Position numbers and translations under genes: made by a program. Positions 1-11,307 of a stretch of 64,000 nt of DNA are shown piece after piece. The stretch's first letter is position 1, and each line of letters begins with the position of its first letter. This DNA comes from Lotus japonicus. Taxonomy: Eukaryota > Streptophyta > Magnoliopsida > Fabales > Fabaceae. Under the pieces are notes generated by a model that worked only from the letters and a program-made list of their open reading frames with translations, was not told where the DNA came from and did no database searches. Location of the stretch: contig NC_080044.1 in assembly GCF_012489685.1 (NCBI RefSeq), positions 81,640,732-81,704,731 on the forward strand. Reading direction: 5' to 3'.

Positions 1-277
1 ATATTTTTTCTTAAGCATTCATAATTTTTGTAAGTTTTTGTGTGTTTTTTTTGGAAACTGCATCATGAATTTTTGTAACTTCATTAAATCAAAATAGAAA
101 ATACATCTCCTCTCCTTAAAGCGTAGCATGAATTTTTGTGTGTCATTTTGGGGAAAATGTTAGTGGTTTTTTTTAGTGAAATCATATTTAATTTATTAAA
201 TAAGTTAAAGTTAATTATGTTTTCCCTATGAAATTCCCTAATTAATAAGATGTAGATAATATAAAGAGTTTAATGGA

Positions 278-447
278 TGTGCACTGTCGGTGTAAAAAAG
301 TTTTACACCGTCATCCAATTATTGTATTCCACGTGGGATAAATACTTATATTCTTCATTTATTTTAATTAAATTACAATTATAGTTTCTGATGTGGTGGA
401 AATCAATTGAACGTCTGTGTAAAAAAATTTTACACAGACAGTGTATT
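278..447. mobile_element. MITE with GTGTAAAA-type inverted ends
   Basis: A short element of about 170 bp. Its left end reads GCACTGTCGGTGTAAAA and its right end is the approximate inverse, with GTGTAAAA and TTTTACAC blocks at both sides. It has no coding capacity. A second element with very similar ends lies at 11141-11307, so the two probably belong to one family. The exact edge and the target duplication are not certain. Confidence 0.6.
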
Positions 448-3119
448 TTTCCTTTTCTCTAATATAAAATCCATTAAAAATAATTTTAGGTTAAGAGTTA
501 AAGGATATAGCATGAAATTGATGAGAGGAAAAAATGTTAGATATGATTTTTTATATTTTGAGTGGAATTATATTAATATTTGATCCACCAACTTCCCTTC
601 TAAAGGATTATTAATATTAATTAATATTTTAATTAATGAAAAATAAATATATTTGTCCTATGGGATTCCATGAATAATAAGATCTAAATAATAATAAGTA
701 CATTTCAATAATTTGTGAGTAGCATTAAGATCAAAACTAATCAGCAGTCATGATTGATTTCCTAAAAAATATTGTACGAAATTACATAAAAACTCATGGT
801 AAAATATTTAGTTAGGAGTCATAGTCTACCGCATGACTATTTTATTACATGTGTGTTGCACGGGGAATATTCATTTTTTGCTTATAGTGTTAAAATTTAA
901 TAAAATAATGTTTTTTTTTAGGTTTATTAAAACAAATTTTATGAATTAAATGCTAAAATTGATTTTAGAAATAAGAAAAAGTAAATTTTGAAGTGTTTTT
1001 ATATTTTTGATTGTGTATGAATTTCCTTTGTAGAAGTGAAATAATTATACTAATTTGTGTTTTTTTTAACGTTTATTTCAATGTTGAACTATTTAATTTG
1101 GTATTTATATAAAAATGAAATGTTTATTTTAGACAGATGAACTTATTTTTGAAAGATAAATTATATATAGCAAAAAGCTTGAGACTCTCGAACTGATATG
1201 AAATATTATATATGAACTAATAAAATTTGAGTAAGTAATGATTATATTAATATTTTTTATTTAAAAATACTATATTAATAATTTTTATGTTAATATTTTT
1301 TACAAATAGAATGATTACATTGAGAATGGGCCTTGAAAATTATTATCTACACGCTGGATTTCTAAGATATGAGAAAAAAATAGAGACAATAATTAGTATA
1401 ATTTGATAAATTAATTTGATTTTTTTCATACAATAACTACATGGAGTAAGAAAGTTACAACTACTTTTGTTGTAACAAATTTAATGCCAAGAAAATCATG
1501 ATAAAATTATAATTAGTATAATTTATTTCAATGGTTTAATTAAATCATAATCCCAATACATCTAAAATAATTTAATATGTCCTATGGAATTTTGGAAATG
1601 ATATTAAGATTAATATTAATATTACTTATTATATTCTATAATCATAATAAAATTATCAAGCATATCATGTGTATTTGCATAACTAATATTAAATTTTTTA
1701 ATTAGTGTTAAATAATATTAACTAAACAGCAAAAAAATTATTAATGTGTAAGTGAAAGGGTTAGTAGAAAATTTATTGCGGCATTCATATTAAATTTAAT
1801 GTTAAAATTCACAAACTTTAATTGATAAAAAATGATAATAATAATTATTTATATATTTTATAAATTTGATAATAGTTTCCATGTCTTATGAAATTTTGTA
1901 ACTGATATTACTATAAGTCTATAACTCTCAAAATATTTATCATGTCCTATGGACTTCGTAACTGATATTTTTATTTTTATTTGATGTGTAAATACTATTA
2001 ACTAAATAAAAAAATATAAAATTTATTATTGCATTCATGTCATATTTAATGTAAAAATCCCAAAATTTTAGAAATACAGAATATTTTATCATGTTTAATG
2101 AATTTTGTCATATTCAATTTTTTAATATTAATATTAACTGATATATTCTAAAGAACTTCAAAAATTTATAATATCCTATGCAATATCATAACTTATATTT
2201 ACCATTTACTTTGATGATTAATTTTAACTTTTTTATAAAATTTAATGTTAAAACATCCACCTTTATTTAAAAAAAATTAATTGTTATATTCTATAAATTT
2301 AAACTAATTGATCATCTCTTATGTTTTTCTCATGTACCCAAAAAAGTTGATCATTTCTGATAAGTATTTTATTACAAAAATGAAAGGAAAATAATTGTAG
2401 GAAAAATGGTTAGTGGAAGAGTGCGAACGTTAAGAGCCACACGCTTGAGGCAGACCTTCGCCCTTCATATATATTCACATATATTTAATCATTAAATATA
2501 TAGTAAGATATATTTTACTCATAAAATTATTTAACTAACTAAAAATAAGAGTAAAAATATTAGGAATTCTAGACTATTAATTGTATTGATTCAGAAATAA
2601 TTATTTTGAAACTATTTGGAAAAATTTAAGAATCCTGAAACTTTGTATTTTTCCAATAAAAAAAATACTAAAATTGTATTAGGTTATATTTTTTCTTGTT
2701 TTCCAATGAAGAAAAAAAGAGAGTATATTTTTTTCTTCAAACATCAAATTGAGTTAACCACTATCCTTATAATTAACCACAAACTAACTTTACCATTTAA
2801 CCAAAAAACACTAATTAGCCACTTACAAAAAATGATATAGTTTACCGTTAACCTCTTAGGGTATGTTAAAATCTACCTTTCAATGATAAAGTTGTATCTT
2901 TGTCAATTCACTATGAATAACCTAATAAATATTTGAATATAAGGGTATGCATTGCAATGGTGGCTAGACAAACTAAGAAAGCTCAAACTTTATGATGCAA
3001 TAACATGATGTTCATAGCATACCCTTAATTTTAAAAAAATAGCAAGTAACTCTTGGTAACATATCAAGATAGTTTAAGGGAAAAAAAAGTCATTTACGAC
3101 ACTATTGTTATCCTACTTC
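448..3119. other. AT-rich intergenic or decayed repeat DNA
   Basis: No gene is supported here. The stretch is very AT-rich, with repeated phrases such as 'cctatggaatt' and 'taatattaatattaa' that point to old, diverged repeats. Around 850-870 a partial Helitron-like hairpin (GTGTGTTGCACGGGG) suggests the 3' end of a minus-strand Helitron. The only longer open frame, at 2616-2840, is low-complexity and not credible as a gene. Confidence 0.5.
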
Positions 3120-3223
3120 TTAGAATCGTCCTTTTTCTTTTTCCTCTTCCTTCTCTTCTTCCTCTTCATCCTCTTCAATAGGAGTTGTACCACCTGGCTT
3201 AGGTCTTTCCCTTTCCCACTCTT
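3120..3223 (-). pseudogene. Possible captured terminal exon with acidic Glu/Lys tail
   Basis: On the minus strand an AG acceptor-like site is followed by an open frame that begins EWERERPKPGGTTPIEED, continues into a Glu/Lys-rich tail and ends at a stop codon (TAA at 3122-3120). The proline/glycine segment and the in-frame charged tail look like the C-terminal exon of a host gene rather than random AT-rich DNA. No upstream exon was found. It lies inside the Helitron-rich region, so capture of a gene fragment is the simplest explanation. The source gene is not recognised. Confidence 0.35.
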
Positions 3224-3849
3224 GTTACATTCAACAACAAATCAGCTTGTGTATTAAATGGCCACAAATAGAGAAGAAAAAAAGTTAGATTAGAGAGTTA
3301 CGTGTAATTGTTGTAGTGGGAAGGTTTTATTGGAATTGATATCAAATTTAATGTTTAAACTGTCAACTTTTATTTTTTAGGAGTATTGTATAAATCCTAA
3401 CTAATTAATCCAGTCCTATGGATTTCCTTAACCAATTTTAATTACTAATATGTACTGTAAGTCTGTAACCACTAACCACTAAATTTTTCAATAAACACAA
3501 TAAGCACATGTAAATTAAAAAGAAGATTTTACCTTTGACCTTATAAGAGAGCTCTGCATTGAAACTTGTAAATATATGGCAATTCTTGAATAGGCATTGA
3601 ATATAGGCCTTTTATTTGAATAGGCATTGAACTCACCAACTTGTAAGAGATGAACAAAGATGTTTGAGCTGGTATCTTTTTTTGTTCAAAGAAAATTAAC
3701 CTCTCCACATAAAAGGCCTATATTCAGGAGACATCAGCACCCATTTAATAAAAAAACTTCAATAGCAAAAGAACTATTATCAAACGTTTGACAAATCAGT
3801 AGGTGGAACTGAAAAAGATCAAAGAAGGAAAATAAATGAGGACTCTTAC

Positions 3850-3997
3850 CGGAGCGGAAGAGGACAATGAGGAACACGTCGTCTGATAACAAAAATAAAA
3901 AAGGAGAAATCAGTGTGCCAAAGTCAAAATGCAGAAAAAAGGTGCAAAATGAATGGTTCTTACCGGAGTAGAAGATGACATCTGAGAAGAACATAGC
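3850..3997 (-). other. Two exon-like cassettes with splice-site flanks
   Basis: Two tiny cassettes lie on the minus strand: 3997-3964 (34 nt) and 3882-3850 (33 nt). Each is preceded by a pyrimidine tract plus CAG and followed by a G|GTAAGA donor, and both end in CTCCG before the donor. Similar cassettes occur at 8501-8554 and 8634-8669. No recognisable protein results. They look like repeated pieces of a duplicated exon carried by a repeat family. Confidence 0.4.
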
Positions 3998-3999
3998 CT

Positions 4000-4895
4000 G
4001 AGAAAGAAATGTCAAGTTCAGAATAACCATGAAATTAGAATAACTGAAAATAGAAGGAAGAATGCAGAAAAAGAAAGTTCTTACCCGATGAAAGGTGAAA
4101 GTTTAGTGTAACGTTGCAGAGAAGAAGAAATGGTCGAGAGGACTTTATGCCTTCCTTTCACTTCTTCTAATAAAAATATTTATGAGTACAAAAAAAAAAC
4201 ATCAATCAGAATTTTGGAACACATCCCCTCACTTGAAAAACGTCAAAGGAAACATTCAGCTGCAGCGCTATACCAACTGAAAAAATAAAAATAAAAGAAA
4301 AAGGGAAACACCCAAACAAAAATAAACAAATTGAAAGAGGGGGAAAATGAGAGAAGTGATTGACTTAGAGGGAGAACAGGGGCATATATGAGAGGAAGAA
4401 GGACCTTAATAGGGGGTATGTTGTTCTTCCTTCTCAAAGCAGCTTCTCTGTAAGAGATAGTTAAAGAAATCATCGAGTTATGGAGATGAAGATGAAAGAA
4501 ACATTTGCGAAATTGACGTCGAGAGTGTTGTCGATCTTACTGCAAAATGGAGAACGGCGCACAGGGGATCGACAACAGCCAAAACCCTTAACAATTGACT
4601 CAGATTCTGATTTTTAACGATTATTTCTAAGGAGGGCAAGGCTCCACATTTAATTTCTCCTCCAAGTGCCTCTCTCTTTTCCCTTTCAGTTTCCAGTAAA
4701 GTAACGGAGCGATTGAAAATACGAAAGGTTGTCGAATGTGATTGCGGATGAATAAACGGTTGAGATTGCATCTTTGGAAGATAATATTTAACCTTACCAA
4801 AATACCCATACTGGAAATTAAATTGTAGTGCAATGGGATATTGAATTACAAACTTACCCTCTAGGCTGCCAAAACTTTGCTTTTATATATAGTAC
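4000..4895 (-). mobile_element. Helitron-like 5' segment, copy 1
   Basis: Read on the minus strand from about 4895, the segment begins near ACTATATATAAAAGC and runs through text shared with 9145-9020 and 6240-6110. The shared features are a pyrimidine/purine-rich start, then 'ttgtaattcaat' and 'ttttggtaa', then 'gatgcaatc' and 'cagccg'-like words. A short AT-rich TATATATAAAAG start is typical of plant Helitron 5' ends. Three copies in one orientation support a repeat family. Exact ends are uncertain. Confidence 0.45.
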
Positions 4896-5329
4896 TAGTA
4901 CTTTGACTTATTCATTTTGATTTTTTGTATGCTCGTGTAAATATATTTCATGGATTAAGAGAACTAAATTTATTTTAGATATACGAAATCATAAATTTGT
5001 ATGTTTTTTTTACTTAATGTTTCCTTTTATTTTTTTAGTTATTATTTTATTTTTATCTTTTGTACTTGTTTTCCTAAATGCATGATTGATAGTTTTTTAT
5101 ATTTATTGAATAGTTTAGTTTAAGGGGTTGAAGTAACATGTATGTACTAAAAATAGCCACGAAATGTTTTTCTTACAATTGAAATAATTACATTGAGAAT
5201 AAAATTGTGAGTGTATGGTTGCACATTTCTTGTGAAAATATCTTCATATGACATTGTGAAAGACTTCTTTATAAACTATATTTGAAGTACTGTGAGAATT
5301 GTTGTCATCGCTATCGCAAATGAGGATTT

Positions 5330-5745
5330 TTGGTCCTTTATAGTGCGTGATTCTAGAGAATGCAACATATAATTGGTCATGTGAAAACACTTATTTTGGC
5401 AAATATAACCCCACTTTTTTAATGATTGTTCTTGACTTTTGTTTATTATCATGGAAAAAAAGAGTGCTATAGGAAATTGTCTCCTTTAAAATTTAAAATG
5501 AATTATCCTATTTAATGGAGTTAATGTTAATCTTGGTATTGACACTTTGGCTCACATTTGTTCCATGTATAATCATTGCCTCCAAAATATATGTCTTTTG
5601 TCCTCATTTGAGTATAATAATCAGACGTGTACCATTACACATTTCAACTGATTCGTTGATGTTTCTTAGAAGCATTACTGGAGCACCAATTTTTAGATTT
5701 AATTGCTGATTAGGAAACCCTGAAGAGTTTATTGTGTTTAAAAAT
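5330..5745 (-). pseudogene. Degenerate Helitron PIF1-like helicase fragment
   Basis: Translating the minus strand gives the C-terminal helicase core of Helitron Rep/Hel proteins in pieces: FLNTINSSGFPNQ, then GAPVMLLRNIN with CNGTRLI, then a MIINKSQ motif, and finally GLYLPK and LYVAFSR. These correspond to the PIF1-family motifs that normally read as one frame. Here they are split by in-frame stops and at least one frameshift in the run of A between NKSQ and GLYLPK. The N-terminal helicase and the Rep nuclease are absent. The open frame on the opposite strand at 5515-5709 is only its shadow. Confidence 0.8.
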
Positions 5746-6109
5746 TTTGGTGTGGTGTGTAGATATTATTTTAGATTTTGATCAGGCTTGAAGTGTCAAT
5801 GACTGAATCAACTTTAAACCAAATAAGAAGCAAAAATAAAAGTAAGAAAACCGGCAAAAATAAGTATGGAGCAAAGGGGTATTTATACATGTAGCTTAAG
5901 CTTTGAAGAAGATTGGAGGTCTAAAAAACTGAAGAAGATTGAGTGTCTAAAAAACTGAAGAATATTGAAGTTCTCTTCAAAGGTTCTTAGGATCCCCTAT
6001 GAATGAGAGCATTGATTTTTACAAAAAGGCAAAAGTATGGAGCACTGATTTTTAGTGAATGTGGGAATGCAAAAAGGCAAAGAGAGTGTTATAAAGTGGA
6101 CGACTGTGA

Positions 6110-6245
6110 TTGAATCAGGGAGAATAATTTGCATTTTTACCAAAATGATCATAGTCAAAATTTAAATATAGTGTAATGAACTGTTGAATCACTATTCTAC
6201 CCTCAAGATGTCATATGTAACTTCATACGCTTTTCTTATGCTTGG
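6110..6245 (-). mobile_element. Helitron-like 5' segment, copy 2
   Basis: The stretch matches the 5' segments at 4895 and 9145 in order of motifs when read on the minus strand, including the 'cattttggtaaaaatgcaa' phrase and the 'gattcaatcacag' phrase. It lies upstream, on the minus strand, of the helicase fragment at 5330-5745, as expected if both belong to one decayed element. Confidence 0.4.
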
Positions 6246-6465
6246 AAATGAATGAAGCCCCTTTATGAAATTTAGAAATAATTTTAGATAATATTCACTT
6301 TTTTATACTCTATAATTCCTCAAAATCTATGTTATTTTGTTGCATCTATCAAAAAACAGTTTATGAATTAAAAGAATAAAATTCATCATAGATATAAGAT
6401 ATCATAAATTTGTTTTTTTACCGTGAAATAACGCAAAAAATCCTATTTGCAAACCATGAAAAATT

Positions 6466-6749
6466 AGGAACATTTAGTTATACATGAAAGCCACCTTGGA
6501 ATCAAAGAGGAAATCATTAGGATATCAAAGAGAAAGTTATAGCAAATTTGGATATTTTAAGGTAGTACTTCACTATCAAACTCCTGCGTATATATGCCAA
6601 ATGAGGAACATTTAGTTATACATGAAAGCCACCTTGGAATCAAAGAGGAAATCATTAGGATATCAAAGAGAAAGTTATAGCAAATTTGGATATTTTAAGG
6701 TAGTACTTCACTATCAAACTCCTGCGTATATATGTATATATGCCAAATG
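6466..6749. repeat. Direct tandem duplication, about 138 bp unit
   Basis: Two adjacent copies start with AGGAACATTTAGTTATACAT: 6466-6603 and 6604-6749. As far as I can read they are identical except for one extra GTATATAT unit near the end of the second copy. The near identity implies a recent duplication in otherwise decayed DNA. No gene is involved. Confidence 0.9.
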
Positions 6750-8500
6750 ACTAAAAGTTTGTGCCTTAATCTAATGCATATACCTCACCATGGACTATGA
6801 GAAATGTATGTGTTAATAAATCATATAATTGTAGGAAAAATTGTTAGTGAATTTTTTTTTTGGAGTGATATTGTATTTAGCATTAAAACCACCATCTCTA
6901 ACTTTTATGAATTAATATTAATATTAATTATTAACTAATTAATAATTCTCTAGATAAAAAATAATTAATTGTGTCATAAGAAATTCCATAACTCATATTA
7001 ACTAAATTAGGATGAGCCGAATAATAATAAACAGATAGTGGGAAGGTTATTTTTTATATTTGGCATTTTAAAGAAAGATATGTATAATTTATTTGTTACA
7101 ATAATATTTAATATTTATATAGTTGCGAGGAAAATGGATAGTGGAAAGGTTATTTTGTATATTTAATATTATTTTCACTGCCACCTTTAACTTTTATGGA
7201 CTAATATTAGTGTTAATATTATATTATTTAATTAATAATTCTATAAATTCAAAGTTATTATACGTGTCCTATGTATTATATAACCGACGTTGACCTCATT
7301 ATTTGGTGGGTAACTAATATTAAATATGGTTTTAAAAACAAAATTTTGTGAAGGTGAAAGGGGCTAGTCCAATATTTATTTTGTCATCCTCATATCAAAT
7401 TTAACACTCTTTTGAAATCTAATTTAATGATAAAATTCCTACCTTTAATTGTTACATATTAATACTAATATCAATTGAAATATTCTATAAATAAAAAATA
7501 ACATACATGTCCTATTGAGTTCTATAACTAATATTAACTTAATACACAATAAACCAAATATGTTATCCGGTCTATGAAATTTTGTCATAGGTATTCACTT
7601 TATAAAGATTAATATTAATATTAATTGTATATTCTCTAAAATTTAGAAAGTCTAAAATATCCTATGGAATACCATTACTAATATTTTTATTTTAGTGAGT
7701 AATTTTTTCATCCATATAAAATTTAATGTCAAAACATCAACCTGCATTTTCTTTTATATGAAAGGAAGACAGTTGTAGGGAAAAGTGTTAATGAAATGTT
7801 TTTTTCCGCATTGATATGAAATTTGATGTAACAACATCGAATAACGAAATTTATTACATGATGGATCCTTTAAAGAAAATCAGCATCTTAGAGAAGACAA
7901 AGAGTTGTATACAAATATTTTAACAGATGCAACACATTGTGGAGTGCAAAGGCTTCATTGGAATTTACTATATTAATTTATCTTTCAGACATACAAAAAG
8001 TGCAAGAAACTTATATGTTTTCAAAATAATACATTAGTAGAAGGAAACAATAGCGGCAAAGTCTGAAAGAAAAAATATTGAAACGAAATCAGTTAAATGT
8101 AAAAGGAGAACGAAGGCTTCATTGTATTACTTTAGAAGAAAAGAAAATTATTTAGTTGATTTAGTTAATAATAAAACAATGAAAAAAAGCAAGAAACTTA
8201 CATTAATTGGACATTAAACTATCAAAGAAAGAGAAGCAACATCATGAAATTGAGCGTGAAAAACAATGAAACACGATTAGAGAATGATAAAGGAGATGAC
8301 TTTAACTGTTTAATGTTACAATTGACAGTGAAGAAAACACATTTTTAATACAGAAATAAGTTAATAAAATATCATAATAATTTTAATAATTCATAAGAAT
8401 AAAACATGCATCAATGACGAAAGTAAAATAAAATGGATAACTTTCACTGATTGAATTAGCGGCAACAACATGCAAATTACGAATAAACACTGAATTTTAC
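6750..8500. other. AT-rich repeat DNA without a gene
   Basis: No coding sequence is supported. The stretch has phrases shared with 1500-2400, such as 'cctatgaaattttgt' and 'aatattaattgtatattct', so it is likely another diverged copy of the same repeat. Open frames here are short and low in complexity. Confidence 0.5.
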
Positions 8501-8669
8501 CTCGGTGAAAGATTAGGAATGAGAAGAAAAAAGTTCGGCTGAAAAGAACATAGCCTGAAAACGAAATGTGAAGAAAAAATGATGGTGAAATCAAAATAAA
8601 TAAACCAAAAGGGAGAAAAAAATGACCTCTTACCTGATGGACAAAGTTAGTTGAGAAGAACATCAAAGC
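8501..8669 (-). other. Second pair of exon-like cassettes
   Basis: On the minus strand, 8669-8634 (36 nt) and 8554-8501 (54 nt) are each bounded by a TTCNTTAG or TTTTCAG acceptor and a GTAAGAGG or GTAAAATT donor. The words GCTATGTTCTT and TGATGTTCTTCTC are shared with the cassette at 3964-3997, so the two loci are copies of one sequence. No known protein family is recognised. Confidence 0.4.
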
Positions 8670-9009
8670 CTAAGAATGAAAAGTGATGAAGAAGAAGTGG
8701 TTGATGAAGTAGAAAAGACGAAGAAGAAAATTTTCTAACCTGGTGGAAGATCTTCTTGTGGAGGGATCATGCTATTGGAGAATCCAGACAGAAGAAATTT
8801 CTTGCATAGAAATAGAGGTTATGGAGATCAAGATAGAAAAGATGAAAAGAATTTATAAGGAGAATGAAAAGACGTTTCATATATGAGAGAAAAGGAAGGG
8901 ACTCTTGCACTTATTTTTGTAACCACAATAAAGAGTTACAAAAGTAACAAAGAAAACAACTATGAATGTGAACAGACGGAAGATGAGAGGTTGCAAAGGA
9001 ATGGACGGC

Positions 9010-9145
9010 TGTGATTGCATCTTTAAAAAATAATTGCACTTTTACTAAAATGTCCATATTAAAAATTAGATTGTTGTGCATTTCATTATTAAATTACAAA
9101 GTTGCCCTCCAAGCTTCAAAAACTCTTCTTTTATATATAGTATAG
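9010..9145 (-). mobile_element. Helitron-like 5' segment, copy 3
   Basis: Read from 9145 on the minus strand, the segment begins TCTATACTATATATAAAAG, a classic plant Helitron 5' start (TC followed by an AT-rich TATATAAAAG block). It then follows the same order of words as the copies at 4895 and 6245. This is the best preserved of the three starts. Confidence 0.55.
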
Positions 9146-9205
9146 ATAGATAGATATAGATTTCTACATATATCATGGGCGAAGATTTGCAGGTATTGAA
9201 AATAA

Positions 9206-9375
9206 ATTCAAAACGTAAGTAAGAAAGGCTGACCGTGAAAGAAATTGGTCAAAATTTGAATGTAATAATAAAGGCAATTATTCAAGGTGGTGCAATTATT
9301 CAAAACGTAAGTAATGATAAAGGCTGGCCGTGTAAGGAAATTATTCAAAATTTGAATGTAAACAAATTTGTTGAA
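9206..9375. repeat. Imperfect tandem duplication, about 92 bp unit
   Basis: Two units start with ATTCAAAACGTAAGTAA at 9206 and 9298. Each continues through a 'ggctg(a/g)ccgtg' phrase and a 'caaaatttgaatgtaa' phrase. The copies differ by a few substitutions and small gaps. The open frame at 9235-9447 spans them and is not supported as a gene. Confidence 0.75.
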
Positions 9376-9454
9376 TGTAATAATTGCGCGGTGAATTTAT
9401 TTGAAGGTCAATTGCATGATTTATTAACATTTATATGTATTGATTAATTTATTT

Positions 9455-9620
9455 ATTGAAGTGAACCCATCAAAAGTAGCCATGTGGAAATTAATTTCGA
9501 CCAATGTGAACCAATCAAAATTAGCCATGTGGAAATTCAATGAAACCAACCAATAGAATGCTAACATTTGGAAATTATAAAGCAATATGACCCACTTTGG
9601 TGGATGAGCTTTATATATTA
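9455..9620 (-). mobile_element. Helitron-like 5' end, family B, copy 1
   Basis: On the minus strand the stretch starts TAATATATAAAGC and continues with a CATCCACCAAAGTGG phrase, a 'ctattggttggttt' phrase and several 'tttccacatg' phrases. A clear homologue in the same orientation is at 15820-15975. The TATATAAAG start and its position beside a Helitron 3' hairpin support a Helitron 5' end. Confidence 0.5.
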
Positions 9621-9650
9621 CTAGTACGATAACCCGTGTGTTGCACGGCA
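9621..9650 (-). mobile_element. Helitron 3' terminus: hairpin plus CTAG
   Basis: On the minus strand the bases CCGTG-CAACA-CACGG form a 5-bp hairpin. About ten bases downstream comes CTAG followed by T at 9620. A short hairpin followed by CTRR and an inserting-site T is the canonical Helitron 3' end. The helicase fragment at 9857-10328 lies upstream on the same strand, as expected for the same element. The next Helitron-like start abuts directly at 9620. Confidence 0.65.
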
Positions 9651-9856
9651 TTTTATGTTGGAACTTTTTAATAAATAATTTAGTTTTCATATATATGTAA
9701 TTTTTAAATTATACAAAAGTCAATCGTGTAATAATATATGAAGAGAAAAATAGAATAAATAAATGAAATTGTGTTGTATACAATAAACATTTTGAAAAAC
9801 TTCCTTAAACACACATTTACAGTACTTGCTGTTGTTTGCCCGACTCAATACAAAGT

Positions 9857-10328
9857 TTAATTTCTTGAGTTTACTCTAGAGAGAGCTACATATACTTGAC
9901 CATGAGTGCAGACGCGCCTCAGAAGGAAGAGCATAACCTGATATAGTGTTTGTCCTTGACTTTTGTTTATGATCATCACAAAGCATACTGTAATTGAAAA
10001 TTGTCTTCTTCTGAATTTAATTGAAAATTTGGAATCATAAGGATGATTGGAGTACAATTAACCTGGTTCCATCGCATAAACCTGATGTTTGGTCTATATT
10101 TCTCAAAAGCATGATTGGAGTACCAACTTTCAATAATAGTTTGTGGTTTGGGATTCCTGAACTTTTAGTGTTGTTCAAAAATTCTGCGGTAAACCACTCA
10201 CCTCGAATTTCAGAACTATCATCAAATCGCAAGGCAGAGTCGAAGCTCAGATATTCATGTTCAGGTGCAGCTATCATGCCAAACATGTAAGTCCTTATCA
10301 TTTCAACAGCTTCTAGTGTATGGGCCAA
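9857..10328 (-). pseudogene. Helitron PIF1-like helicase C-terminal fragment
   Basis: Two minus-strand frames together cover the end of a Helitron helicase. The upstream part (10328-10035) has a 'TLEAVE' region, a 'LLLKVGTPIMLLRNID' motif and a CDGTRLI motif. The downstream part (10057-9857) has RRRQFSITVCF, the INKSQGQTL motif and VYVALSRVNSR. A stop and a missing segment of roughly 30 residues between them break the frame. The N-terminal helicase domains and the Rep domain are gone. It is better preserved than the copy at 5330-5745 but still non-functional. Confidence 0.88.
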
Positions 10329-10329
10329 T

Positions 10330-11140
10330 ATTGCTCTATCTTGAAAAAATTTCAGGTCTTTTAATTATTAAATTAGAAAAAGGTATACTATTGTTTTTAA
10401 GAAGCACATGGTCGGGTAGACCCAATGAACTCGTCCGATCCAATGAAAAAATGCGCGTTAGATTGGACAAACGGGTCAATTGGATGAATTTTATTACAAT
10501 CCAATCATTTTTAAAATCGAATATCGATTTTAAAAATAATCCACCCAACCCAAACTCAAATCCAAACATATAATAATGATGTATCATTTAATAAATATTT
10601 TAATAATTTTACCTAACCTACATGTAAAATTCGAAACCCTAAATTTATTTCACTTTATTTACTCTTTCTTCAGTTACGATCTTCCTTCTTCTCCAAGTCC
10701 AACAACGCAGACTCTCACTTTCATTGCTGTACTTGATTTTCATGGTATGATATTTGCGATGCATGTTGTACTATTTCATGCTATTTAGTCTGTTTTTTTA
10801 TTTATCCTTTTTATACTATTTGGTACTATGATAAATTTACTATTTTTATGATTTTTTTCAATTTTTTAATATTTTTTCAATATTACAGATTTATTATTAT
10901 TTTAATATAGTGATTTAATCAACCCCTCGATCACGAACCTTGTCGAGTTGGGTTATTTCGAGTCTGAGAGTGAAAATTTGCAAAATTTCAGCCGAAACAA
11001 TTTTAATTGATTCAGATCCTGATTAATCTAAAAGTCCACCCAACTCAACCCCGTGTACAACCACATTAAGAAGTACTCTTATATTTGTTAGCTCATTGGA
11101 AAATTCTCACATAGTTAAATAAAATAAAAATGAGAAAAAG
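10330..11140. other. Intergenic DNA without a supported gene
   Basis: The stretch contains short open frames on both strands that overlap each other and have no recognisable domain. A pyrimidine-rich piece at 10660-10720 is unremarkable. Nothing else is supported. Confidence 0.5.
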
Positions 11141-11307
11141 TTTGATGCACCAACAATGTAAAGTTTTTTTTACACTGTCAACCAATCAGATTTCGTGATT
11201 GCGGGAAATTGAATTTTTTATTTATTTAAATTGACTGACATGACAAATCTTTGAAATCCGATTGATTGATTGATTGTAAAAAAAATTTACACTGTCTGTG
11301 CATCAAA
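11141..11307. mobile_element. MITE with TTTGATGCAC inverted ends
   Basis: The left end reads TTTGATGCACCAACAATGTAA and the right end reads the inverse of TTTGATGCACAGACAGTGTAA, so the terminal inverted repeats extend some 20 bp with few mismatches, followed by runs of T and A. The interior is non-coding. The ends resemble those of the element at 278-447. Confidence 0.75.

Noticed and set aside
5515..5709. Plus-strand 64-residue frame
   Set aside because: The minus strand encodes degenerate Helitron helicase motifs at the same place.
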